Origin: an uncultured Cetobacterium sp. | Lineage (GTDB): Bacteria; Fusobacteriota; Fusobacteriia; Fusobacteriales; Fusobacteriaceae | DNA length: 64,000 nt | NCBI RefSeq assembly: GCF_947072685.1 | Contig: NZ_CAMTIK010000012.1 | Location: forward strand, 1 to 64,000 | Reading direction: 5' to 3' | Shown: positions 10,099-19,760 of the stretch, one piece after another | Numbering within the stretch: position 1 is the first letter of the stretch | Layout of the letters: every line of letters begins with the position of its first letter | Position numbers and translations under genes: made by a program | Notes under the pieces: model-generated | Database searches by the model: none | Told to the model about the DNA's origin: nothing | Seen by the model: the letters and a program-made list of their open reading frames with translations, nothing else

Positions 10099-10186
10099 TA
10101 TTCCCTCCTATTTTTGGTTTTCAACGACAAATTATACTACTATACTACCTATTTTTACAACTGTTTTTTATTCAAAATGAACTATT

Positions 10187-10699
10187 TTAATATTTTTCAT
10201 AGTGAATTCTATCATTAACAACCTGAGATAATTCATATCCTTCTTTTATCTCATCAGGATATCCAAATGTCATTATTGCAAGCACTCCATATTCCGAAGG
10301 TATCTCTAAGACTTTTTTTATAATTTCTTCACTGTTAATATCATTATTGTCCACTCTCCCTCTCACTTGCATCCAACAAGAACCTATTCCCATATCCCAA
10401 GCCTTGAGCTGCATCAATGTTAATGCTACCGAACAATTTTCTATCCAAGTGTCACTTTGGCTTTTATCAGCTATAACAACTATAGAAAAACTTGCATCTA
10501 AAAGCATATTTTGAATATTTTTTTTATATTCACTCAATTTTTTAGCTACCTTCTCATCATTTATTATTATAAATTCGATAGCTCTCTTATTTCTGCTGCT
10601 TGGTGCAAATAGTGCTACTTTTAAGATCTCTTGAATCTCATCCTGTGTCACCTTTTTTTCAGTATATTTTCTTATTGTTCTTCTCGATAAAAATTTCAT
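10187..10699 (-). CDS. Nitroreductase family protein
   Basis: Start moved to MKFLSRRTIRKYTEK, preceded by GGGGGAG; nitroreductase motifs FAPSSRNKRAIEFI, GIGSCWMQ. Confidence 0.85.
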   Translation of the reverse strand: MKFLSRRTIRKYTEKKVTQDEIQEILKVALFAPSSRNKRAIEFIIINDEKVAKKLSEYKKNIQNMLLDASFSIVVIADKSQSDTWIENCSVALTLMQLKAWDMGIGSCWMQVRGRVDNNDINSEEIIKKVLEIPSEYGVLAIMTFGYPDEIKEGYELSQVVNDRIHYEKY

Positions 10700-10842
10700 A
10701 TCTACTCCCCCTATCCATATTATTTTTTTTATTATATCAGTATATTTCAAAACTATAGGTATGAATTTATAATTTTTTTTGATATTTTTCTTTTTTTTAT
10801 ATATAATTAGATTAGCATACAATATTCAACATAGGAGGAGCT

Positions 10843-11760
10843 ATGAAAAATTTTTTAGATGGTATAATTAATCGTAATAAATATATTTGTGAAAACGGAA
10901 AGGTTGCCGACTATATTCCGGGACTTTCTTCAGCTAATAAAAATCATCTTGGCATATGTATAATTGACAGTGATGGAACTCTTTTAAAATCTGGGGATTC
11001 CGAAATTAAATTTACAATCCAAAGTATATCTAAACCGCTCACTTTAATGCTAGCTCTTTTAGACAGAGGTGAGAAATATGTATTTTCAAAAGTTGGGATG
11101 GAACCTACTGGCGACGCTTTTAACTCTATTAGAAAATTAGAGACTGGAAGAATGAGAAAACCCTTTAATCCTATGATAAATGCAGGAGCTATCGAAATTT
11201 GTTCAATGATAAAAGGAGGATCAGGAGAAGAGAAATTTAATAGAGTTTTAGATTTTTTTAAACTTATTTCTGAAAATCCAAACTTAGAAGTAAATGATGA
11301 GATCTATCAGGGTGAAAAAGAAACCGGTAATAGAAATAGATCTATGGCTTATTTTTTAAAAGGTGAAGGATTAATCAGCGGAGATGTTGAAGAGGTTTTA
11401 GATATTTACTTCAAACAGTGCTCTATTGAGGTCACTGCTATCGATTTAGCAAAAATTGGTCTTTTCTTAGCCAAGGGAGGAGTTTTATCTTCTGGTGAAA
11501 GAGTAATTAGCGAACATATTGCAACAATTGTAAAAACCCTCATGGTTACTTGTGGTATGTATGATGGTTCCGGTGAATTTGCAATTAAAGTTGGCATCCC
11601 TTCAAAATCTGGTGTAGGGGGAGGTATTCTTTCCGTTGTTCCTGGACAAATGGGTATAGGTGTTTTTGGCCCTTCCCTTGATCAAAAAGGAAACTCAATC
11701 GCTGGAATATCTGTTCTCGAAGAGATTGCTGAAAACTTTAAATTTAGTATTTTTAATTAA
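10843..11760 (+). CDS. glsA: Glutaminase
   Basis: 305 aa; IQSISKPLTL, GRMRKPFNPMINAGAI, PSKSGVGGGI; RBS AGGAGG. Confidence 0.92.
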   Translation: MKNFLDGIINRNKYICENGKVADYIPGLSSANKNHLGICIIDSDGTLLKSGDSEIKFTIQSISKPLTLMLALLDRGEKYVFSKVGMEPTGDAFNSIRKLETGRMRKPFNPMINAGAIEICSMIKGGSGEEKFNRVLDFFKLISENPNLEVNDEIYQGEKETGNRNRSMAYFLKGEGLISGDVEEVLDIYFKQCSIEVTAIDLAKIGLFLAKGGVLSSGERVISEHIATIVKTLMVTCGMYDGSGEFAIKVGIPSKSGVGGGILSVVPGQMGIGVFGPSLDQKGNSIAGISVLEEIAENFKFSIFN

Positions 11761-11785
11761 TTTTATAAACTAGGAGAATGGTTAC

Positions 11786-12748
11786 ATGTTTAAATACTTC
11801 GATCATAAAGTTATAAAAACTGCTTTAGCTTCTTTTTTAGCTTATTTTTTTGCTGATTATTTCGGTATAAAGTATGGGCTTACTGCAAGTATTATTGCAA
11901 TTATCTCTATACAAGCCACCAAATCCGATAGCATAAGGGTAACTATAGAACGTTTCTTAGCTGTATTTTTAGGAATGAGCCTTTTCATATTTTTGGCTTA
12001 TGTTTTAGGCTTTCAATATATTACACTCGGTATCTTTATTCTTCTTTTTATGCCGTTGTGTATAAAATTAAATATTCTTCAAGGTTTTTTAATAACTACA
12101 GTTTTAGCAACACATATATTAAGCGAAAAATCAATTTCCTTGACATTTATGCTAAATGAATTTTATGTACTAATTTTAGGTTTGTTTATTGGGAATGTAT
12201 TAAACCTATATATGCCTACAAACTTAAAGAAAATAGATTCTATCAAAATAAATACTGATAATATTTTAAAAACTATTTTAACTGATATTTCAGAAAGTTT
12301 GAAATGCAACTGTGTTTCTGTTAATGAGGATAAAAATTTCAAATCTTTAAAAAGTACTATAGAAAATGGCAGAAAATTTTCTCTTTTGGATTATGATAAT
12401 TCACTTTTTGATAAATGTAATGAAAATCTAAATTTCTTTTCTATGAGAAGAAGACAATATAGAATTCTTACAAGAATGAGAGCGTGCTTTAAAAGACTCT
12501 ATATAACACATGAATATAGTTTAATTATTTCTGATTTTATATTTAAAGTTGCTGAGAATATTGAGATTGAAAAGAAAACTACTCCTTTACTCACAGAGCA
12601 CAAAGAGTTAAAATTCCTTTTTTCAAATTTTCCTTTACCAAAATCTAGAAGTGAATTCGAAAATAGAGCAACTTTATTTCAACTTTTACAAGAAATGGAA
12701 GAATTTTTAAATGCTAAAATTGAATTTAAAAAAGATTATGAAATCTAA
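11786..12748 (+). CDS. Aromatic acid exporter (ArAE/FUSC-like) family membrane protein
   Basis: 320 aa; N-terminal TM bundle KTALASFLAYFFADYFGIKYGLTASIIAIISIQ; soluble C-terminus. Confidence 0.75.
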   Translation: MFKYFDHKVIKTALASFLAYFFADYFGIKYGLTASIIAIISIQATKSDSIRVTIERFLAVFLGMSLFIFLAYVLGFQYITLGIFILLFMPLCIKLNILQGFLITTVLATHILSEKSISLTFMLNEFYVLILGLFIGNVLNLYMPTNLKKIDSIKINTDNILKTILTDISESLKCNCVSVNEDKNFKSLKSTIENGRKFSLLDYDNSLFDKCNENLNFFSMRRRQYRILTRMRACFKRLYITHEYSLIISDFIFKVAENIEIEKKTTPLLTEHKELKFLFSNFPLPKSRSEFENRATLFQLLQEMEEFLNAKIEFKKDYEI

Positions 12749-12764
12749 GCAAAAAGGAGAAAAC

Positions 12765-13742
12765 ATGTTTGATAAAAACAACAGGCATATTAATTATTTA
12801 AGAATTTCTATTACAGATCATTGTAACTTACGGTGTCAATACTGTTTACCTGAAAACAATAACTCTTTTTCTAACAATACAGATCTTTTAACTGCTGATG
12901 ATATAGAAAAGATTGTGAGGGCAACCTCTCTTATCGGAATTGAAAAAGTCAGAATAACTGGTGGCGAACCACTTATAAGAAAAGATTTTTTAGAAATTTT
13001 AAAAAAAATTAACAGCATCGAAAAAATCAAAAAAATTGCAATAACAACAAATGGATTCAATCTTTCAAACAATCTAAATGAATTTTCAACAAATGGATTA
13101 AATAGAATCAATATTAGTTTAGACAGTTTAAAACCAAGTAAATATAGTGAAATTACTCGAGGTGGAGATTTCTTTCAAGTTATGAAAACTATTGAACAGG
13201 CATCACTTGGACAATTTGAGCGTATTCGAATAAATGTTGTTATAATGAAAGGAATTAATGACAATGAAATTTTAGATTTTGTCAATTTGACAAAAGAGCT
13301 AGATATAGGAGTCCGATTTATAGAGCTCATGCCTATTGGGGAAGGAAAGCAATTTATCTCTATGAAAAACTCTGAGATTTTAGATATTATCAAGGCAAAA
13401 TACACTCTTGAAAAAGATTCTGTTGATAAAACTGACGGTCCCGCTTCATACTATAAAATTTTAAACTTTAAAGGGGAAATTGGTTTTATAAGCCCTTTAT
13501 CTAATAGATTTTGTGAACATTGCAACAGAATAAGAGTTACTTCTAGTGGATTTTTAAAACTTTGTTTACACTATAATCAAGGTGTCGACTTAATTCCTTA
13601 TCTTAAAAGCAATATCTCTACGGAGGAACTTGCTAAAATTATAAAAAGTGCTATTTATAATAAACCAAAAGAACATCAGATGAATTGTAATTCTCAGGAT
13701 AAAACAATTGAAACCAAGAGAATGAATGAAATAGGAGGATAA
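12765..13742 (+). CDS. moaA: GTP 3',8-cyclase MoaA
   Basis: Start at MFDKNNRHINYLRISITDHCNLRCQYC (RBS AAGGAG); radical SAM CNLRCQYC; C-terminal CEHCNRIRVTSSGFLKLCL. Confidence 0.93.
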   Translation: MFDKNNRHINYLRISITDHCNLRCQYCLPENNNSFSNNTDLLTADDIEKIVRATSLIGIEKVRITGGEPLIRKDFLEILKKINSIEKIKKIAITTNGFNLSNNLNEFSTNGLNRINISLDSLKPSKYSEITRGGDFFQVMKTIEQASLGQFERIRINVVIMKGINDNEILDFVNLTKELDIGVRFIELMPIGEGKQFISMKNSEILDIIKAKYTLEKDSVDKTDGPASYYKILNFKGEIGFISPLSNRFCEHCNRIRVTSSGFLKLCLHYNQGVDLIPYLKSNISTEELAKIIKSAIYNKPKEHQMNCNSQDKTIETKRMNEIGG

Positions 13743-13743
13743 C

Positions 13744-14787
13744 ATGGGGAAAATTATCGCTATATGTCTAAGCGAAAAAAAAGGAACTGAAAAAATGGTG
13801 GTAGAAAAAGGTGTTTTAATAGAAAATTTTGGATTAGAAAATGATGCCCATGCAGGTAATTGGCATAGACAAATCAGTCTTCTAGAAGTAGAAAAAATCA
13901 ATGACTTCAATATTAGAGGGGGAAATGTAGATTTTGGCGCTTTTGGAGAAAACTTAATTGTTCAAGGAATTGATTTGAAAAACTTAGCTGTTGGTTCTCA
14001 ACTAAAGATAGGTAATGACTCTGTTATTGAAATAACTCAAAAAGGAAAACAGTGCCATCATCATTGTCAAATATATCATAGAGTTGGAGATTGTATAATG
14101 CCTAGAGAAGGAGTATTTGGAAAAGTTTTGGTGGGAGGAATAATCGCTCCAAAAGATAATATTGAAATTCTCCATTCAAATATAACTCTTGAAGCTTGTG
14201 TTGAATCTTTTTCAGAAGCTAAAATTGCTATGAAAAATGGAGCTAATAGAATTGAACTGTGTGAGAATTTATCTGTTGGTGGGACAACCCCCTCTTATGG
14301 AACTATTAAAAAATCTCGTGAACTTCCTGTGCCTTGTTTTGTTATGATTAGACCTAGAGGAGGAAATTTCTCTTACTCTGAAGATGAGATTGAAATTATG
14401 AACTCAGATATAATTATGTGTAAAGAGCTAGGTGTTTTAGGGATTGTTTTGGGGGTATTAAATAATGAGAATGAAATCGACTACCCTCTTTTAAAAAACC
14501 TTATTGAATTAGCTAAACCTATGAGTATAACTTTTCATAAAGCAATTGATGAGGTCTCAAATCCTTTAATGGATATACCTAAATTGATAGAACTTGGAGT
14601 TGATCGAATATTGACTTCTGGAAAACAAAATAAAGCTTTTGAGGGAAAAGATCTTTTGAACCAGATGATAAAAAAAGCTGATAATAAAATTAAAATTCTT
14701 GTTTGTGGTGGTGTTACTAAAGAAAATCTTATAGAAATTCAGAGTCTAATTCCAAACAATGAGTATCACGGTAAAAAAATAGTTTAA
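13744..14787 (+). CDS. MOSC domain - CutC domain fusion protein
   Basis: 347 aa; N-terminal about 140 aa MOSC (HAGNWHRQISLLEVEKI, FGAFGENLIVQG, HHHCQI, REGVFGKVLVGG); C-terminal CutC (ANRIELCENLSVGGTTPSYG, VMIRPRGGNFSYS, ITFHKAID, RILTSGK). Confidence 0.87.
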   Translation: MGKIIAICLSEKKGTEKMVVEKGVLIENFGLENDAHAGNWHRQISLLEVEKINDFNIRGGNVDFGAFGENLIVQGIDLKNLAVGSQLKIGNDSVIEITQKGKQCHHHCQIYHRVGDCIMPREGVFGKVLVGGIIAPKDNIEILHSNITLEACVESFSEAKIAMKNGANRIELCENLSVGGTTPSYGTIKKSRELPVPCFVMIRPRGGNFSYSEDEIEIMNSDIIMCKELGVLGIVLGVLNNENEIDYPLLKNLIELAKPMSITFHKAIDEVSNPLMDIPKLIELGVDRILTSGKQNKAFEGKDLLNQMIKKADNKIKILVCGGVTKENLIEIQSLIPNNEYHGKKIV

Positions 14788-14800
14788 AAAAACAAACATT

Positions 14801-14831
14801 AAAGACGGAAATAATACTTTTCCGTCTTTTT
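14801..14831 (+). terminator. Rho-independent terminator after MOSC-CutC gene
   Basis: AAAGACGGAAA-loop-TTTTCCGTCTTTTT. Confidence 0.85.
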
Positions 14832-14929
14832 CATTATATTTTTCTTGATTTTTTATTACTTTTAATTTAAACTATCACTATTGTATATTAGTATTATAAT
14901 ATAGATAAATTGAAGGAGGAAAAATTAAA

Positions 14930-16627
14930 ATGAAAAAAATCACCAAAAAGTATTTAGGGCTTTTAGCTTGCTTATTCCTATCTACTTCCCCAGTTTATGC
15001 AAAAGATTATATCTCTTCTGCTAAAGGTTATAATGGAGATATTAAAGTTAAAGTTAAAATAAGCAATAATGAGATTAAAAATATTGAAATTTTAGAGGAA
15101 AAAGAAAGTAGTTTTACAAAAGATGGTATGGAATCAATAATATCAGATATTATTGAAACTCAAAATACTAAAGTTGATAACGTTGCAGGAGCTACGTCAA
15201 CTAGTGTAGGTCTTAAAAGAGCTATCGATAGAGCTGTAAAAGATTCTGGCGCAAAATTGACTCCTAAACAAAAAAAAGTTATCGTATATAACGATCTAGA
15301 AACTGATGTTGTTATTATTGGTGGTGGTGGTGCTGGTTTGACTGCTTCAATCGCCGCTAAAGAAAATGGTTCAAATGTTATTCTTATAGAAAAAGCTGCT
15401 ATTTTAGGTGGAAATACTAACTATGCTACAGGTGGTCTTAATGCCGCTGAAACTTCTATACAAGCTTCTAAAGGAGTTAAGGATTCTGTTGATATTTTTG
15501 TTGAAGACACTATGAAAGGTGGTAAAAATACAAATGATAAAAATTTAGTTATAACTATGGCTAAATCTTCTTCTGAAATCGTTGATTGGCTAATGGAAAA
15601 AGGTGCTGACTTAAGTAACCTTGGTAGAATGGGTGGACAAAGTGTAGATAGAACTCACAGACCCACAGGCGGAGCTCCTGTAGGGCCAAATGTTATTGCA
15701 GCTCTTTCTGAATCTGCTAAAAAAATCGGTGTTGATATCAAACTTTCAACTTTTGCTGAATCACTTATTTATGATGGTCAAGCAATTAAAGGGGTTGTTG
15801 TAAAAGCACCCAATGGACAAAAGTATACAATTAACTCTAAAGCTGTCATTATAGCTAGTGGTGGATTTGGAGCTAACTCTGAAATGGTTGTTGAAAATGT
15901 GCCATCTTTAAAAGGATTTGGTACTACCAATCATAAGGGAGCAACTGGCGACGGTATTTCTATGATTAAATCTATTAATGTAGATTTAGTTGATATGGAA
16001 CAAATACAAACTCATCCTACTGTTATTCCTTCTAATAGTGTAATGATTACTGAAGCAGTTAGAGGAAACGGGGCTATTTTAGTCAATAGGGACGGAAAAA
16101 GATTTATCAATGAACTTGACACTAGAGATATTGTATCAGAAGCTGAACTTGCTCAAAAAGGTGGAAGTGCTTTCTTAATTTTTGATGAATCTGTTAAAGA
16201 AAGCCTAAAAGCAATCGACAGTTATGATAAGAAAGGTTATTTAGTAAAAGGAAGTTCTATTGAAGAGCTTGCTCAAAACTTAAATATCCCTGTTAATGAA
16301 TTGAAGAAAACTTTCTCAAAATATAATGAATCTGTTAAAAATAATTTCGATTCTGACTTTAAAAGACAAAGTCTTCCAACAACTCTTGAAAAGGCACCTT
16401 TTTACAGTGTTGAGGTTGCTCCAGCAGTTCATCATACAATGGGTGGAATTAAAATTAATGAAAAAACCGAGGTTCTTTCAAATGGAAAACCTATAAAAGG
16501 ACTTTTTGCTGCAGGTGAAGTTACCGGTGGAATACACGGATCTAATAGATTAGGTGGAAATGCAATGGTCGACATCGCTGTTTTTGGAAAAATCGCTGGA
16601 ACTAATGCAAGTAACTTTTCTAAATAA
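14930..16627 (+). CDS. Secreted FMN-binding flavoprotein reductase (fumarate/urocanate reductase-like flavocytochrome c family)
   Basis: 565 aa; signal peptide; FMN-bind domain with VAGATSTSVG flavinylation-like motif; FAD domain VVIIGGGGAGLTASIAA; C-terminal GGIHGSNRLGGNAMVDIAVFG. Confidence 0.88.
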   Translation: MKKITKKYLGLLACLFLSTSPVYAKDYISSAKGYNGDIKVKVKISNNEIKNIEILEEKESSFTKDGMESIISDIIETQNTKVDNVAGATSTSVGLKRAIDRAVKDSGAKLTPKQKKVIVYNDLETDVVIIGGGGAGLTASIAAKENGSNVILIEKAAILGGNTNYATGGLNAAETSIQASKGVKDSVDIFVEDTMKGGKNTNDKNLVITMAKSSSEIVDWLMEKGADLSNLGRMGGQSVDRTHRPTGGAPVGPNVIAALSESAKKIGVDIKLSTFAESLIYDGQAIKGVVVKAPNGQKYTINSKAVIIASGGFGANSEMVVENVPSLKGFGTTNHKGATGDGISMIKSINVDLVDMEQIQTHPTVIPSNSVMITEAVRGNGAILVNRDGKRFINELDTRDIVSEAELAQKGGSAFLIFDESVKESLKAIDSYDKKGYLVKGSSIEELAQNLNIPVNELKKTFSKYNESVKNNFDSDFKRQSLPTTLEKAPFYSVEVAPAVHHTMGGIKINEKTEVLSNGKPIKGLFAAGEVTGGIHGSNRLGGNAMVDIAVFGKIAGTNASNFSK

Positions 16628-16658
16628 GTGTATTTTTTATAAACTTTAAGTTTTTAAT

Positions 16659-16690
16659 ACGCATTTAATGATTATTAAATGCGTTTTTTT
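16659..16690 (+). terminator. Rho-independent terminator
   Basis: ACGCATTTAAT-gatt-ATTAAATGCGTTTTTTT, 11 bp perfect stem plus T-tract. Confidence 0.88.
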
Positions 16691-16860
16691 TATTATTAAT
16701 TTTATTTTTTTTATTGCTTTATAAAAAAAATTGTGCTAAAATTTGTTGAGACTATATCACATCAATAGACTCAATATATTTCATAAATGGAATTTGTGAA
16801 AAAAAAATTTCATTTTTTTAGATCAAATTCTCAAACACACTTTATTATTAGGAGGAAAAA

Positions 16861-18474
16861 ATGTCTACAAATTCTAATTCAACAACAAAAATGAGTTTGT
16901 TCGAGAGATTCCTAAACTTTGTTGAAGTTACTGGAAACAAATTACCGCACCCAGTTGCGATGTTTTTTGGTTTCTTCGTAGCAACAATCATTTTTTCGGT
17001 GATACTATCTTATATGGGTGTATCAGTTAACTACAAAGAAATCTCTAGAACTACAAATCAAGTGGTTGAAAAAACTACTTACGTACAAAATTTACTTACT
17101 AGAAGTGGAATCAGAGGAATTTTCGGTTCTACTGTAAAAAACTTCACAGGTCATGCTGCATTGGGGTCAATCGTTGTAGCTATGCTTGGAGTTGGTCTTG
17201 CTGAAGGTACTGGACTTTTAAATTCAATTATTAAAAAAATTGTTTTATCTACCCCTAGACACCTTGTTTCAGCAATTGTTGTCTTTGCTGGAGTTATGTC
17301 TAATATCGCTTCTGATGCCGGTTATGTTGTGCTTATTCCACTTGGAGCGGTTATTTTCCTTTCTTTTGGAAGACATCCTCTTGCTGGAATTGCTGCAGCT
17401 TTTGCTGGAGTTTCAGGTGGATTCTCTGCAAACCTTCTAATCGGAACTACTGATCCTTTACTAGGTGGAATTACAACTTCAGCTGCACAGATTGTGTTAC
17501 CTGGATATTCTGTAACTCCTACTGCTAACTTCTTCTTTATGTTCGCTTCAACTTTCTTTATCACAATAGTTGGTGCATGGCTAACTGATAAAATAGTTGA
17601 ACCTAGACTTGGAGAGTACAAAGGACCTAAAGTTGAAATTGATTTGAGCAATCAAATGAGTTCTGAAGAGAAAAAAGGTTTAAGAGCTTCTGGAATTGCT
17701 ACAATAGCTTTTATTGGAGTTGTTCTACTGATGGTTGTTCCTGAAAATGCAATTTTCAGATTAACTCAAGCTGAGATTGCTACTTTTATCACACAAAATA
17801 ATAGAGAACCTGGAACTATGGAGATATTAAAACCTTTCTTTAGTGATTCTATTGTTTACATTCTTATGCTAGCTTTCTTTATTCCTGGATTAGCTTACGG
17901 AGTAGTTGCTAAAACTGTTAAATCTCATAAGGATGTTATCAAAGCTATGACTAAAGCTATGTCTTCTTGTGGACAAGTTCTTGTTATAATATTTGTATCA
18001 GCTCAATTCGTTTATGTTTTCTCAAAATCTAATATTGGTATTGTTATCGCAGTTAAGCTTGCTGACGTATTAAAAGATTTAGGAATCACTGGAATTTGGG
18101 CGGCTGTTGGATTAATCTTCTTAACAGCATTTGTAAACTTATTTATCGGTGGAGCTTCTTCTAAATGGTTAATGCTTTCTCCTGTATTCATACCGATGTT
18201 TGTTGAGTTGGGATTAACTCCTGAATATACTCAATTAGCATATAGAATCGGAGATTCAACAACTAACATTATTTCTCCACTAATGTCTTACTTCCCAATC
18301 ATAGTTGGATTTGCTTCTAAATATGAAGAAAAAGAAGGATCTATGGGAATTGGAACTATAATAGCTATGATGCTACCATATTCGATTGTATTCCTAATTG
18401 GTTGGTCTATAATGTTTATTGCTTGGACTTATTTAGGAATCCCTATCGGTCCTGGAGTTAGCATGTTTATGTAA
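16861..18474 (+). CDS. AbgT-family transporter (p-aminobenzoyl-glutamate transporter family)
   Basis: 537 aa; LERFLNFVEVTGNKLPHPVAMFF, AAAFAGVSGGFSANLLIGTTDPLLGGI, SPLMSYFPIIV. Confidence 0.92.
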   Translation: MSTNSNSTTKMSLFERFLNFVEVTGNKLPHPVAMFFGFFVATIIFSVILSYMGVSVNYKEISRTTNQVVEKTTYVQNLLTRSGIRGIFGSTVKNFTGHAALGSIVVAMLGVGLAEGTGLLNSIIKKIVLSTPRHLVSAIVVFAGVMSNIASDAGYVVLIPLGAVIFLSFGRHPLAGIAAAFAGVSGGFSANLLIGTTDPLLGGITTSAAQIVLPGYSVTPTANFFFMFASTFFITIVGAWLTDKIVEPRLGEYKGPKVEIDLSNQMSSEEKKGLRASGIATIAFIGVVLLMVVPENAIFRLTQAEIATFITQNNREPGTMEILKPFFSDSIVYILMLAFFIPGLAYGVVAKTVKSHKDVIKAMTKAMSSCGQVLVIIFVSAQFVYVFSKSNIGIVIAVKLADVLKDLGITGIWAAVGLIFLTAFVNLFIGGASSKWLMLSPVFIPMFVELGLTPEYTQLAYRIGDSTTNIISPLMSYFPIIVGFASKYEEKEGSMGIGTIIAMMLPYSIVFLIGWSIMFIAWTYLGIPIGPGVSMFM

Positions 18475-18480
18475 TAAATT

Positions 18481-18510
18481 AAAAGGATGAAGAGTCTTCA
18501 TCCTTTTTTT
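18481..18510 (+). terminator. Rho-independent terminator
   Basis: AAAAGGATGAAGA/TCTTCATCCTTTTTTT. Confidence 0.85.
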
Positions 18511-18517
18511 TATAAAT

Positions 18518-18730
18518 TTATTTTTGTGTTTTTATTACTCCATTCGTATATTCAATTCTTATTACTCTATCAGTAAACGGAACCTCTTGAGTCACAACTC
18601 CTGTAAACAATTTATTTTTATAATAAAGTTTTGTACCTCTCAATTCTAGATTTTCATCTCCAAATTTAACTTCTTTTTGCATACATCCAACTAAAGCTAT
18701 AGTTGTAATAAATATCAATATTTTCTTCAT
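18518..18730 (-). CDS. Small putative lipoprotein
   Basis: Start at MKKILIFITTIALVGCMQKE (lipobox VGC), repeat-like C-terminus KLYYKNKLFTGVV. Confidence 0.6.
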   Translation of the reverse strand: MKKILIFITTIALVGCMQKEVKFGDENLELRGTKLYYKNKLFTGVVTQEVPFTDRVIRIEYTNGVIKTQK

Positions 18731-18813
18731 AATATAAACACTCCTAATGACAAATATTTTAGTTCTTAATTTTATTATATCATAAATTATAATCAAAATG
18801 AATTGATATAATT

Positions 18814-19740
18814 TCACTTTATATTTTTCAAATGCTTTATAAAATTGACAAATACGTATGCTACTATTGATGTTGTTATATATATTTGAATTCCACCAAT
18901 ATTTCTAAGTATATTTGATGATTCAATCATTCCTAAACTTGCCAAATACGAACTCATTTTAAATGTTGCTACAGTTCCTATTGCCATCGGGAATGTTGTC
19001 CCTGCAAAACCAGGATGAAAACTAAAACTAAAAAATTTTGGAATACTCATAACAATTGAGATCAATGTTATGAAAACTATTGCATACAACATATAAACGG
19101 CATTTAAATTGGGATTTTTCATGACATTTAAATACCCTATTACACATAGACTTGAAGGAGCCAAAAGTATTGCTTTTGTGTGATATACCATATCTGGTAA
19201 TGGCTTCACCAAAAGCCTTCTAACCATAAATGGAATTATTAAAAAGAATATTATTACTCCATAAAATAAAACGAGTTTAGATATTTCTGGTTCATTCATT
19301 TCGCCACCAACTACTATTGAAACCATTATTCCGTTATATGTTACAAACCAACTTGGAACAAACCCTTCAAGATTAAAGTTTCTTATAACATTCTTGAAAG
19401 TGAAGACTATTATCAATCCTGCATGAAAAAAAACTCCAAAAAGCCATAAACTTTTCCCTATCACAGGGGAAAAATTAAATACATATGCTCCTATTATCAT
19501 TGACAGCATTGAATATGTCCCATAAAGACTTGCTGGGACAGTGTTTTTATATTCCTCTACAAACGTATTTCTAAAAACAATCAATTTTAAAGTTGCCATT
19601 ATAAACACTATAATCCCAACTACCATAAAGATATCTCTGACATAATTAAATCCCAATAAAAAATACACGTTAGATAGAGTGGCGGCACCCACTGTTGTGG
19701 CTATTGCACCCACAGGAAATTTCTCTATTATTTTGGACAT
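18814..19740 (-). CDS. TDT family (TehA/SLAC1-like) transporter or channel
   Basis: 308 aa, about 10 TM; FPVGAIATTVGAATLSNVYFLLG, HPGFAGTTFPMAIGTVATFKMSSYL. Confidence 0.82.
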   Translation of the reverse strand: MSKIIEKFPVGAIATTVGAATLSNVYFLLGFNYVRDIFMVVGIIVFIMATLKLIVFRNTFVEEYKNTVPASLYGTYSMLSMIIGAYVFNFSPVIGKSLWLFGVFFHAGLIIVFTFKNVIRNFNLEGFVPSWFVTYNGIMVSIVVGGEMNEPEISKLVLFYGVIIFFLIIPFMVRRLLVKPLPDMVYHTKAILLAPSSLCVIGYLNVMKNPNLNAVYMLYAIVFITLISIVMSIPKFFSFSFHPGFAGTTFPMAIGTVATFKMSSYLASLGMIESSNILRNIGGIQIYITTSIVAYVFVNFIKHLKNIK

Positions 19741-19760
19741 TTTACCTCCTTAATTTTATT

